A DNA stretch of 64,000 nt, taken from positions 62,001-126,000 of the forward strand of contig JAIXWG010000034.1 in the NCBI GenBank assembly GCA_027482245.1, written 5' to 3'. The first letter of the stretch is position 1; the number at the start of each line of letters is the position of its first letter. This stretch comes from Acetobacteraceae bacterium. GTDB taxonomy: Bacteria; Pseudomonadota; Alphaproteobacteria; Acetobacterales; Acetobacteraceae. The notes under the pieces were generated by a model. It saw nothing but the letters and a program-made list of their open reading frames with translations, was not told the DNA's origin and did no database searches. Of this stretch, positions 44,251-52,427 are shown in pieces. A program made the translations under genes and the position numbers.

Positions 44251-45216
44251 TCAGTTCAGGGTGATGTTGCCGCGCGTGACGACCCGCTTCCACCGCGCGG
44301 TGTCCTCCGCCAGTGTCGCGCCGAAGGCCGCGGGGCCGTCGGCGACCGGGACCAGGATCAGCGGCTCCAGCCGCGTGCGAAGCTCCGGCAAGGCGAGGGT
44401 CGCGCGCACGGCTTCGTCGATCCGCGCGATCGTCGCGGCGGGCGTGCCGAGGCGCGCGACGAGGCCGATCCAGACGCGGACATCCATGCCCGGGATGCCG
44501 AGTTCCGTCGTGGTCGGCACGGCGGGGTATTGTTCGAGCCGCGCATGCCCTGCCGTCGCCACCGCGCGCAGCTCGCCCCGGTCGAGCGCCGGCTTCACGG
44601 AGGCGACGGAGCCGAGCGTCATGTCCACGCGCCCCGCCATCAGATCCGCCATCGCCTGGCCGGTGCCGCGATAGGGCACGTGCAGGAAGCTGGCGCCGGT
44701 CTCCTGGTTCAGGATCTCCATCATCAGATGCGTGACGGATCCTGTGCCGGGCGAGGCATAGGTGATGCTGCCGGGCCGCGCCTTCGCATCCGCGATCATC
44801 GCGGCCAGCCCGGGCTGCCGCAGCGACGGGCCGGCGGTGAAGATGTAGGGCGTATCGACGAGGTGCGTGACCGGCACCAGGTCCCGCATCGGATCGAAGC
44901 TGAGGGGCTGAGGCAGCGCCGCGGCGATGGTCACCTGCCCGCCGGAGGCGACCAGCAGGCTCGTGCCATTCGCGGGCGATTGCAGGATGTTCTCCACGGC
45001 GATCAGGCCGGCGGCGCCCGTGCGGTTCTCCACCACGACTTCCTGCCGGAGGCGTTCGCCCAGGGGCTGCGCCATCAGCCGGGCCAGCACGTCCACCGAA
45101 CCGCCCGGCGCGAAGGGGACGACGAGGCGGACGGGCCCCGCGCCACCCTGCGCGAGCGCCGCGACGGGCAGCGTGGCCCCGGCTGCCGCGAGCAGCCCTC
45201 TCCTCGAGACGCGCAT
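44251..45216 (-). CDS. Bug/TctC-family binding protein
   Basis: A 321-aa periplasmic binding protein with a twin-arginine-type signal (RVSRRGLLAAAGATLPVAALAQ). Bug-family core: VRLVVPFAPGGSVDVLARLMAQPL, QEVVVENRTGAAGLIAVENI, LHVPYRGTGQAMADLMAGRVDM. No TctAB genes nearby. It is the first gene of a minus-strand operon with the RraA-type aldolase and hydroxyacid dehydrogenase, divergent from a LysR regulator. This suggests it captures the compound that these enzymes use. Confidence 0.92.
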   Translation of the reverse strand: MRVSRRGLLAAAGATLPVAALAQGGAGPVRLVVPFAPGGSVDVLARLMAQPLGERLRQEVVVENRTGAAGLIAVENILQSPANGTSLLVASGGQVTIAAALPQPLSFDPMRDLVPVTHLVDTPYIFTAGPSLRQPGLAAMIADAKARPGSITYASPGTGSVTHLMMEILNQETGASFLHVPYRGTGQAMADLMAGRVDMTLGSVASVKPALDRGELRAVATAGHARLEQYPAVPTTTELGIPGMDVRVWIGLVARLGTPAATIARIDEAVRATLALPELRTRLEPLILVPVADGPAAFGATLAEDTARWKRVVTRGNITLN

Positions 45217-45291
45217 GGAATCGATCCCCCTCCAGCCGCGGCCGGTCCTGCCGTCCGGCGATCATCGGCGGCGGTCTCTCATAGTGTCCAA

Positions 45292-45325
45292 TCGTATTTC
45301 TTGGGGTATCCATGCGCACATACGA
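45292..45325. promoter_or_regulatory. Candidate LysR operator
   Basis: An inverted repeat, TCGTAT (45292-45297) and ATACGA (45320-45325), with 22 bp between the arms. It lies in the 127-bp divergent space between the Bug gene and the LysR gene, just before the LysR ATG. Typical placement for LysR autoregulation with divergent activation. Confidence 0.5.
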
Positions 45326-45343
45326 TGAAGGACGGCGCCGGGC

Positions 45344-46243
45344 ATGGTCACCCATCGCATGGTGGAGGCGTTCCGGGCCGTGATGCAGGCCGGCAGCGTC
45401 ACGCGGGCGGCGGGCATGCTGAACATCTCCCAGCCCTCGGTGAGCCGCCTGCTGGCGGATCTGGAGGCCGGGCTCGGCCTCAGGCTGTTCGACCGGCGCG
45501 GCACGCGGCTGACGGCCACGACGGATGGCGTCGAGCTGTACGGGGAGGTGGAGCGGTCCTTCATCGGCCTGGCGCGCGTGGTGGACACGGCGGCACAGAT
45601 CCGCGCGCGCCATGCCGGCGTACTGTCCGTGGCCACCATGCCGGCGCTGGGCAACACGCTGCTGCCGGCGGTGCTGCGGGGCTTCCAGGCGCTGCCGGGG
45701 GCGCCGGTGGTGCGCCTGCACATCGTGCCGTCGCAGCAGGCGCTGGGCATGCTGGCCCAGCGGCGCTGCGACGTTGTCTTCAGCTCCATCGCGCCCGCGG
45801 CCGAGATCGGGCGGGAAGTCGCGGCCTTCCCGATGCGGGGGCGAGCCATCCTGCCGGCGGGCCATCCGCTCGCCGCCGGCACCGGGCCGCTGATGCCGGA
45901 GGCGCTGGACGGCATGCCGATGGTGGCGCTGGCCGCGAATTCCCTGGTGCGGGCGGAGACGGAGCGCGCTTTCGCCCAGCGCGGCGCCGCCTTCCGCGTG
46001 GCGGTCGAGACGATGCAGGCCTTCTCCGCCGCGCAGCTGGTGCAGGCGGGCTTCGGCTGCGCGGTGGTCGATCCGATGACGGCGCGGGCGCATGAAGCGG
46101 CCGGTGGCGTGAGCCGTCCCTTCGAGCCCGCGATCGACTTCTCCTTCGGCGCCTATGCGTGGCGGCCGGGCGACCAGGAGGATTGGATGGCGCGCTTCGT
46201 CAGGGCCGTGGCGGCGGCGGTGGCGTCCCTGCCGCTGGATTGA
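45344..46243 (+). CDS. LysR-family regulator
   Basis: A 299-aa LysR protein: N-terminal HTH (MVEAFRAVMQAGSVTRAAGMLNISQPSVSRLLADLEAGLGL), then the periplasmic-binding-like effector domain. Divergent from the Bug-aldolase-dehydrogenase operon, so it most likely regulates it. Its 3' end overlaps the convergent serine-hydrolase gene by 44 bp. Confidence 0.92.
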   Translation: MVTHRMVEAFRAVMQAGSVTRAAGMLNISQPSVSRLLADLEAGLGLRLFDRRGTRLTATTDGVELYGEVERSFIGLARVVDTAAQIRARHAGVLSVATMPALGNTLLPAVLRGFQALPGAPVVRLHIVPSQQALGMLAQRRCDVVFSSIAPAAEIGREVAAFPMRGRAILPAGHPLAAGTGPLMPEALDGMPMVALAANSLVRAETERAFAQRGAAFRVAVETMQAFSAAQLVQAGFGCAVVDPMTARAHEAAGGVSRPFEPAIDFSFGAYAWRPGDQEDWMARFVRAVAAAVASLPLD

Positions 46244-47270
46244 CGCCGACCCGGCTGTCGAGGATCGCCTGGCCCAGCGCCACCATCTGCGTGCTGGAGA
46301 CCGATGGCAGGTCGCCGAGGTCGATGCCCGCATTGCGGCGCATGGCGCGTTCGTCGCTGATGGCGCGGCGGTGCACCATCAGCAGGTCGAGCTTCGGCAG
46401 GCCGAGGATGAACTGTCCGTAGTGGCCGGAAGCGAGGAAGGCGCCTTCCCATTCCGGCGCCTCGCTGTGCATCGGCAGCCACCAGTAGTAGCCATAGCCG
46501 AGGCCGCGGCCCGCGAATTGGCCATGCATGGCCGAAGGGCGCACATGCGGCGCGACGCAGTCCCGCACCCAGGATTCCGGCACGACCTGCTGCCCGTTCC
46601 AGCGCCCGCCGCGCAGCACCAGCAGACCGACGCGCGCCATGTCCCGGCCCGAGAGGAACATGTGGTAGGCGAGGAAGCGGGACCGGTCGGGATAGCCGAG
46701 CATGCGCTGGCGGCTGCGGTCGAAATCCTCGAAGCCCAGCGGCACCGCCAGCTGGTCGCGCAGCGCGTCATGCACGGCGATGCCGGTCAGCTGTTCGAAG
46801 ATGGCGCCGGCGACGTTGAAATCCCAGTTGTTGTAGTGGAAGCGCGTGCCGGGGGCCTGCGATCCGCGCGGCGGCGTGCCGGCATCGTCGCCGCCGGGGC
46901 TGCCGGCGGGGTAGTAGACGCCCGACCGGCTGGTCAGGATGTCACGGATCGTCGCCCGCTTCTCCGCCGGCCACAGGCCCTGCACGTCATCGATGCCGAG
47001 CTGCTCCAGCGTCAGGTCCAGGTCGATGCGGCCGGCGGCGACATGCGGCCCGTAGAGAAGCGCCAAAATGCTCTTCCGCGTGGAGGCGAGGTAGCTGGCT
47101 TCCGACACGTCGCCATGGCGGTAGATCACCCGGCCCTGCGCGACGACCATGAAGGACGTCGTCGTCAGCGCCTGGAGCCTTTCGGTGAAGCGGTCGAGCG
47201 CGGCGGGGTCGAAGCCGGCCTCCCGCGGGTCCGCGTCCTGCCAGGCCGCCTGCGGTTCCATCGACGTCAT
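46200..47270 (-). CDS. Class C beta-lactamase-like serine hydrolase
   Basis: A 356-aa penicillin-binding-protein-like hydrolase. The S-x-x-K nucleophile motif is Ser63-Thr-Arg-Lys66 (LASTRKSILALLYG), the Y-x-N motif is Tyr146-Asn-Asn148, and a HYGQ block stands where the K/H-T-G motif lies. No signal peptide, so it is likely a cytoplasmic esterase, amidase or peptidase. Its ATG overlaps the stop of the ABC binding-protein gene (ATGA), suggesting it processes an imported peptide- or amide-like compound. Confidence 0.85.
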   Translation of the reverse strand: MTSMEPQAAWQDADPREAGFDPAALDRFTERLQALTTTSFMVVAQGRVIYRHGDVSEASYLASTRKSILALLYGPHVAAGRIDLDLTLEQLGIDDVQGLWPAEKRATIRDILTSRSGVYYPAGSPGGDDAGTPPRGSQAPGTRFHYNNWDFNVAGAIFEQLTGIAVHDALRDQLAVPLGFEDFDRSRQRMLGYPDRSRFLAYHMFLSGRDMARVGLLVLRGGRWNGQQVVPESWVRDCVAPHVRPSAMHGQFAGRGLGYGYYWWLPMHSEAPEWEGAFLASGHYGQFILGLPKLDLLMVHRRAISDERAMRRNAGIDLGDLPSVSSTQMVALGQAILDSRVGVNPAAGTPPPPPRP

Positions 47271-48841
47271 GGCGCTGTCCGCCCCACTTCCTTGGCCAGC
47301 GTCCGTTCATCGAGGCGCGGCTCATAGGCCAGGCCGCGGCGCAGCCCCCAGCTGTTGGTCTGGTGGTAGAGGGGGATGATCGCGCCATCCTCCATCGCGA
47401 GGCGCGTCGCCTCCCGCAGCATCTCCTCCCGCGCCGCATCGTCGAAGGTGCCGGCCGCGCGTTCCACCAGCCCATCGAGGGTGGGATTGCTGTAGGAGGA
47501 GGTGTTGGCCGCGCCGATGTTGCGGGCCTGGTCGGGCGTGCCGAGCACGTTCACGAGCATCGAGGTCGCGTCGAAGGTCGCATTGCCCAGGCCGACCATG
47601 TGCATCGCGAAGCTGCCGCGCTGCGCGGCATAGGCGCTCCAGGGCAGGGAGGCGACGCTGGTGCGCACGCCGATGCGCGTCCACATCTGCGCGACCGCCT
47701 GCGCCACGGCGGGCGCGCCGGGGTAGCGGTCCGTTGGCACGTGCAGCGTCAGGCGGAAGCCGTTGGGATAGCCCGCCGCGGCCAGCAGGGCGCGGGCGCG
47801 GTCCGGCTCGGCGTCGGCGACCGTCAGCGACGGCACGGCGGAATAGGTGCCGAGCGGCAGGATCTGCACGCTGGCCACCGCGGTGCCTTCCAGCACGCGC
47901 TGCGCGAGCCCGGCCCGGTTGATGGCGAGCGACAGCGCCTGCCGCACCTCTCGCCGCGCCAGCGGGTTGGCAGGCAGCGCGCTGCCATCGGCCGCGGTGA
48001 CGAAGCCGGCCGGCGTGGCCGCGCCATGCTCCGGCGCCAGGTAGATGACGCGCAGCCCGGGGGCGCTGACGACGGAAACGCCGGCCGTGCCGCGCAGGCG
48101 CGGCAGGTCGGACGCCGCCGGCATCTCGATCATGTCCACATCGCCGGAGAGCAGCGCCGCGGTGCGGCCCGCGGGGTTCGGCATCATGCGATAGCTCGCG
48201 GCTTCCCAGGGCACGGCAGCGCCCCACCAGGCGGGATTCCGCTCCAGCTCCACGCGGTCGCCGGGGCGGAAGGCGCGCAGGCGGAAGGCGCCGGTGCCGA
48301 TGGCGGCGCGGCCGGCATTGTAGTCCGCCGTCGCGGCACCTTCGCCGGCGTGGCGGGAGATGATCGCGACATTCACGAGGTCGCCTGGCAGGCCGGGGGA
48401 GGGGCCGCGCGTCTCGATCCGCAGCGTCGTCGCATCGGTGCTGGAGACCTGCGCGACGGCGCGGAGGAAGCCGCCGAAGCCGCCGGGGCTGTTCGGCACG
48501 CTGCGCGCCCGCGCCAGGCTGAAGGCGATGTCGTCGGCCGTCAGCGGCGTGCCGTCATGCCAGGTCACGCCCGGGCGCAGGCGGAATTCCCACGCCGTGT
48601 CGGAGACCGGCCGCCAGGATTCCGCGAGGCCCGGCGCCAGCGCGCCCCCCGCCGCCCGCTCCACCAGCCGGTCGAAGACCTGCATGGCGATGCTGTTGTT
48701 GGGCGAGGCGTTGTGGAAATGCGGGTCGGCCGAGGTCACGGCGCCCGCCATGCCGATGGTCAGCGTCTCGGCGTGCAGCGGCGCGGCCGCCAGGGCCGCG
48801 AGCCCGAGGAGGCGGAGGCTCCGTCTGGCAGCAACGTTCAT
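47267..48841 (-). CDS. ABC transporter substrate-binding protein, family 5 (peptide type)
   Basis: A 524-aa extracellular solute-binding protein of the DppA/OppA family. Signal peptide about residues 1-24 (LLGLAALAAAPLHAE). Core: LTIGMAGAVTSADPHFHNASPNNSIAMQVFDRLVE, the family block around WEFRLRPGVTWHDGTPLTADDIAFSL, and LPLGTYSAVPSLTVAD. It binds peptides or similar compounds. Permease and ATPase genes are not in the window. It is co-translated with the serine hydrolase and divergent from a LysR gene. Confidence 0.92.
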   Translation of the reverse strand: MNVAARRSLRLLGLAALAAAPLHAETLTIGMAGAVTSADPHFHNASPNNSIAMQVFDRLVERAAGGALAPGLAESWRPVSDTAWEFRLRPGVTWHDGTPLTADDIAFSLARARSVPNSPGGFGGFLRAVAQVSSTDATTLRIETRGPSPGLPGDLVNVAIISRHAGEGAATADYNAGRAAIGTGAFRLRAFRPGDRVELERNPAWWGAAVPWEAASYRMMPNPAGRTAALLSGDVDMIEMPAASDLPRLRGTAGVSVVSAPGLRVIYLAPEHGAATPAGFVTAADGSALPANPLARREVRQALSLAINRAGLAQRVLEGTAVASVQILPLGTYSAVPSLTVADAEPDRARALLAAAGYPNGFRLTLHVPTDRYPGAPAVAQAVAQMWTRIGVRTSVASLPWSAYAAQRGSFAMHMVGLGNATFDATSMLVNVLGTPDQARNIGAANTSSYSNPTLDGLVERAAGTFDDAAREEMLREATRLAMEDGAIIPLYHQTNSWGLRRGLAYEPRLDERTLAKEVGRTAP

Positions 48842-48909
48842 CGGGCGGTCCTCCTGCGGTCATTGGCGCGGGGCGGACTGTTCGGCGTTGTCGGCAATCC
48901 GTCAAATCG

Positions 48910-49881
48910 ATGCTAGGCATCCACGACATGCATCAGACGAATGCCCCCGCGCCCATCAGGTCGCTGCTGTCGCTGGACCTCAACCTGCTGAAGGCGCTGC
49001 AGGCGCTGTGGCAGTGCCGCGGCATCACCGCCGCGGGCCGCATGATCGGCCTGTCCCAGCCCGCGATGAGCCACGCGCTGCAGCGCCTGCGCCTGGCCTT
49101 CGCGGACGACCTCTTCGTCCGCGGCCCGGGCGCGCTGGTGCCGACGCCGCGCGGCACCGAACTCTGCCTGGCCGCGGTGGCGGCCCTGGCGGCGCTGGAG
49201 CGGGTGGCGATGCCCGCCGAACCCTTGCACCCCGCATCCAGCACGCGCAGCTTCCGGATCGGCATGAACGACTATGTCTCGGCGACGCTGCTGCCGCTGC
49301 TGATCCAGGCGCTGGCCGGGGAGGCGCCCCAGGCTTCGCTGGAGGTGATCCACCTGCCGCGCGGCCAGAACCAGGATGGCCCGGTGCTGCCGCGGCTGCT
49401 GGACGAGGGACGCATCGACCTCGCACTCGGCCAGATCGACGAATTGCCGCCGCGCTGCCGGCGGCGGAACCTGCGCGAGGATCCGCATGTCTGCGTGCTG
49501 GCCCGGCAGGCCTGGCGGGCGAAGCGGCCCTTCGACCTCGACGCCTTCATCGGCTTCCGTCATGTCCGCGTCTCCTCCTTCCCCGAACGGCGGAGCTGGA
49601 TGGACAAGGCGCTGGAGGCCCGGGGCCTGGCGCGGCGGATCGCCGTGACGGTCCCGCATTTCATGGCGGCGCTGCACCTCGTCGCGCGGACGGACCTGGT
49701 GACCACGCTGCCGCTGGGCGCCGTGGCGCCCTTCGCGGAGGCGCTTCGCCTGCATGTCCTGCCCTCGCCCTTGCCGGAGAGGCTGCATCGCCTCGACATG
49801 GCGTGGCTCAACGCGGCGGATGGCGACCAGGGTCTTGCCTGGCTGCGCGGCCTGATCGTGGCGACGGTGCTGCGGGGATAG
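48910..49881 (+). CDS. LysR-family regulator (NodD/LinR-like subgroup)
   Basis: A 323-aa LysR protein. The HTH is LSLDLNLLKALQALWQCRGITAAGRMIGLSQPAMSHALQRLRLAFADDLFVR; the LDLNLL start and the D-D-L-F-V-R end are typical of the NodD-type subgroup. The effector domain has SFRIGMNDYVSATLLPLL. Divergent (68 bp) from the ABC binding-protein/serine-hydrolase pair, its probable target. ATG 48928 (MHQT) is a possible later start. Confidence 0.9.
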   Translation: MLGIHDMHQTNAPAPIRSLLSLDLNLLKALQALWQCRGITAAGRMIGLSQPAMSHALQRLRLAFADDLFVRGPGALVPTPRGTELCLAAVAALAALERVAMPAEPLHPASSTRSFRIGMNDYVSATLLPLLIQALAGEAPQASLEVIHLPRGQNQDGPVLPRLLDEGRIDLALGQIDELPPRCRRRNLREDPHVCVLARQAWRAKRPFDLDAFIGFRHVRVSSFPERRSWMDKALEARGLARRIAVTVPHFMAALHLVARTDLVTTLPLGAVAPFAEALRLHVLPSPLPERLHRLDMAWLNAADGDQGLAWLRGLIVATVLRG

Positions 49882-49889
49882 GGGCGGGG

Positions 49890-49933
49890 CCCTAGAGCAC
49901 GCTGCGTTCATTTGAACGCATGTTGCTCTAGGG
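49890..49933. repeat. 44-bp interspersed palindrome acting as convergent terminator
   Basis: An almost perfect inverted repeat: CCCTAGAGCA ... TGCGTTCA / TGAACGCA ... TGCTCTAGGG, with a short mismatch in each arm and a 2-nt loop. The CTAGAGCA outer arms are characteristic of an extragenic palindrome scattered in alphaproteobacterial genomes. It sits exactly between convergent genes, and its right arm supplies the TAG stop codon (49930-49928) of the minus-strand fusion gene. Confidence 0.85.
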
Positions 49934-51415
49934 CCGGGTCGGCCAACCCTCCAGCAGGCCGATCTTCAGGTCGCGGTAGAGCCGGCTGCCCTGCGAAGCG
50001 CGCAACGCGTCGAGCCGCCGCTGGAGCGTCCTGCCGAGTTGCCGCAGCCGCCTGTCCCCCAGACGCTGCGCATGCACGAACATGGACCGTTCCTCCGACC
50101 CCGCGTGATGCTCCACCGCCGCCCGCAGGGCGCGCAGATGCTCCTCGAAGGCGAGGCTGGCGGTGTTGAGCTTCAGCGTCTTCGCCAGCAGGTCCGTGAG
50201 CTGACGGTGCTCGGAATAGGCGATCGGCACGTCGGGGCTCACCGCCGCGACGGCGGGGTAGAACAGGTGGTCCTCGATCTGCTCATGCATGTCGAGTTCG
50301 GCGGCCAGCACGCGCAGCACGTCACGCCGCTCGGGGTCTTCCCGGTCCATCGCCTCGATGCGCGCGAAGAGGGCGCGGAACAGGTCGTGATGCGCCGTGA
50401 GGACCTCCTCCGCGCGGCCGCCCTTGCCCGCCCTGGTCCTGGGCCCCTCGCCGCCCTCCAGTACGCGGGGGTCGCCTTCCTCCTGCTCACGCCGGATCTC
50501 GACATGGCCGTCGCGCAGCCTGACGTCGTAGCGCGGCTGCGCGCAGGTCGCGGGGCCGGCGGTCGGCTGCGCGCTGTCGAGCGCGAAGCGCGAGCCATGC
50601 CAGGGGCAGACGAGTTGCCCCTGCAGTACCCAGCCCTGGTCGAGCGGACCGCCGAGATGCGAACAGCGCGCGCCCATGGCACGGATCTGGCCGCGATGGC
50701 GCACCAGCACGACCGGCACGTCGAGCGCGGCCTCGGCATCGCGCAGCATCACCCTGCGGGGCTGGTCTTCCTGCAGATCGTCCAGCCGCGCGACCGCGGT
50801 GAAGTCCCGCGGCACGGGGCTGCGATCCGCGTGATCGACGCCGACCCGCTGCCGGTAGACGAGGTGCCCGCCGAGATACCCGCCCACCGCCATGCTGGCC
50901 CAGCCCGCCGCACTGGCCAGTTGCCCCGCCCCCTGCCGCCCGCGCCCGCGCAGGCCGAGCGACAGCAGCATGAGCGCCAGCGCCGTGCCGTTCACGGCGG
51001 CATGGACCAGGCCGACACGCCGCGCACGCTCATTCAGGTGCTGCCAGTCGGCGAGCCCGGTGGCCGTCGCCGCGACGGCGCCAACCGCGCCAAGCCTGAT
51101 CGCGGTCCGCGATGTCCGATCCGCTGGCCGCCGGCGGGCGAAGCCGAGCCGTGCGAGGAGGTCGAGGGCGACAGCCAGGGTCCAGGCGCCGATCGGCACG
51201 GTGACGACCATGGGATGGACGGGATGGCCGAAGCCGGTGCCGTGCAGCGCATCCCCCAGCGCCTGGGCCGGCGCACCCGCAACCTGCGCCGGGCGCGCCA
51301 TGGCCGTTTCCAGCACCCGCCCCGCTTCATCGAGCCGCGCCTCTGCCTCGATCCGGCCGATGAGGCGGTCTGCGCGGCTGCGCGGTGGCAGTCCGGCGGT
51401 CCGTCCAACCCGCAT
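49928..51415 (-). CDS. DUF2231-Rieske-hemerythrin fusion membrane protein
   Basis: A 495-aa three-part protein. Part 1 (about residues 60-190) is a DUF2231-type membrane domain, starting at GTGFGHPVHPMVVTVPIGAW and with four helices. Part 2 (about 200-310) is a Rieske [2Fe-2S] domain with Cys251-x-His253 and Cys270-x-x-His273. Part 3 (about 335-450) is a hemerythrin/HHE helix bundle with His-rich sites at 342-343, 377/381/383, 403 and 436-437. Rieske plus hemerythrin suggests electron transfer coupled to oxygen, NO or iron sensing or scavenging at the membrane. ATG 51415 has GGAGA upstream. Its stop lies inside the palindrome. Confidence 0.85.
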   Translation of the reverse strand: MRVGRTAGLPPRSRADRLIGRIEAEARLDEAGRVLETAMARPAQVAGAPAQALGDALHGTGFGHPVHPMVVTVPIGAWTLAVALDLLARLGFARRRPADRTSRTAIRLGAVGAVAATATGLADWQHLNERARRVGLVHAAVNGTALALMLLSLGLRGRGRQGAGQLASAAGWASMAVGGYLGGHLVYRQRVGVDHADRSPVPRDFTAVARLDDLQEDQPRRVMLRDAEAALDVPVVLVRHRGQIRAMGARCSHLGGPLDQGWVLQGQLVCPWHGSRFALDSAQPTAGPATCAQPRYDVRLRDGHVEIRREQEEGDPRVLEGGEGPRTRAGKGGRAEEVLTAHHDLFRALFARIEAMDREDPERRDVLRVLAAELDMHEQIEDHLFYPAVAAVSPDVPIAYSEHRQLTDLLAKTLKLNTASLAFEEHLRALRAAVEHHAGSEERSMFVHAQRLGDRRLRQLGRTLQRRLDALRASQGSRLYRDLKIGLLEGWPTRP

Positions 51416-51552
51416 GGCCTTCTCTCCTGTCCCGATGCAGGGCCAAACGCGACCGGGTGCCACGCGTTCAGGCCCCCGGGGATGACGATGCACGCCTTCC
51501 CGCGGCCACGCCCCGCCTGCGGTTCCAGACAACAGCGAAGGCCGTTCCCGCC

Positions 51553-51930
51553 ATGCCACCGATGACCGTCGCGCTCGTGGCGCATGACCAGAAGAAGGAT
51601 GCCCTGGTGGCCTGGGCACGGCAGTGGGAAGTGGCCCTGGCGCGGCATCGGCTGCTGGGCACCGGATCGACCGCCCAGCTGCTGGAGAAGGCCTGCCCGT
51701 CGCTCCGTGTGGAAGCGCTGCTGAGCGGCCCGGAGGGCGGCGACATGCAGATCGGGGCGAGGATCGTCGAGGGGAACATCGACGTCCTGGTCTTCTTCCC
51801 CGACCCCCTGAATGCCCACCCGCATGAGGCCGACTTCCAGGCCCTGATCCGGGTGGCGCTGATGAAGGACATCCTTTTCGCGCTCAGCCCGCGCAGCGCC
51901 GATTTCCTGGCGCGCGGACTCTTCGAGTAG
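51553..51930 (+). CDS. mgsA: Methylglyoxal synthase
   Basis: A 125-aa enzyme converting dihydroxyacetone phosphate to methylglyoxal plus phosphate, a bypass used when phosphorylated sugars build up. Conserved: MTVALVAHDQKKDALVAWA, the phosphate loop LLGTGSTAQLL, the catalytic Asp in SGPEGGDMQIGARI, and FFPDPLNAHPHEADFQALIRVA. ATG 51553 or 51562 (MTVALV). The frame is open upstream without homology. It is divergent from the fusion membrane protein. Confidence 0.93.
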   Translation: MPPMTVALVAHDQKKDALVAWARQWEVALARHRLLGTGSTAQLLEKACPSLRVEALLSGPEGGDMQIGARIVEGNIDVLVFFPDPLNAHPHEADFQALIRVALMKDILFALSPRSADFLARGLFE

Positions 51931-52427
51931 CGGAGGCGAGGCAGGCGGCCTTGGCTGTCGCGCCTCCGTGCCACACGGTCTTTCCCGAAGGCTGCCGCAA
52001 AGCACGCCCAGGTTGATCAACGAACCGTGTCTTTGGCCCGGCCAACCGCCCCGGAACGGTGTAGATACCCTGAACGACGACGGAAGCGGCAGTTGGCGGT
52101 TTCGCCGACTGCGACGACCGTCAGGCGGCCGGTGATCCGGCCGCGTCGCCGCGCCACGACGATGGGCGGCTGAACACAGGACCGCGCGCCCTCTCTCGAT
52201 GAAGGGCGTGACGAACACGTCCGGCGCGCCTGGCGCGCCGGGCACCGCATCCGTGGTCGCGCCGTGCACGGCACCGCCCGCGGTCTGCGCATCACCGCAT
52301 GGTGCCGCTTCCCGGCACGACCTGGTTCCGGACACCCGGATCCGGGACGCCTGCAGCGCGCCCGCCTCCCGGCTGGCGCGATCACGCCGCCACGATCCGA
52401 TGATTTCATGCAAGGGACCTTCATGCC
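51931..52427. other. 497-bp intergenic region, no gene recognised
   Basis: I find no coding homology in any frame between mgsA and the GH16 gene. The stretch is slightly less GC-rich around 52000-52110. AAGGGA just before 52428 is the ribosome site of the GH16 gene. No clear promoter or riboswitch consensus was recognised. Confidence 0.5.

Noticed and set aside
52050-52080. Second EcfG-type promoter upstream of the GH16 gene
   Set aside because: GGAAC is present, but no CGTT occurs at 16-17 nt spacing.
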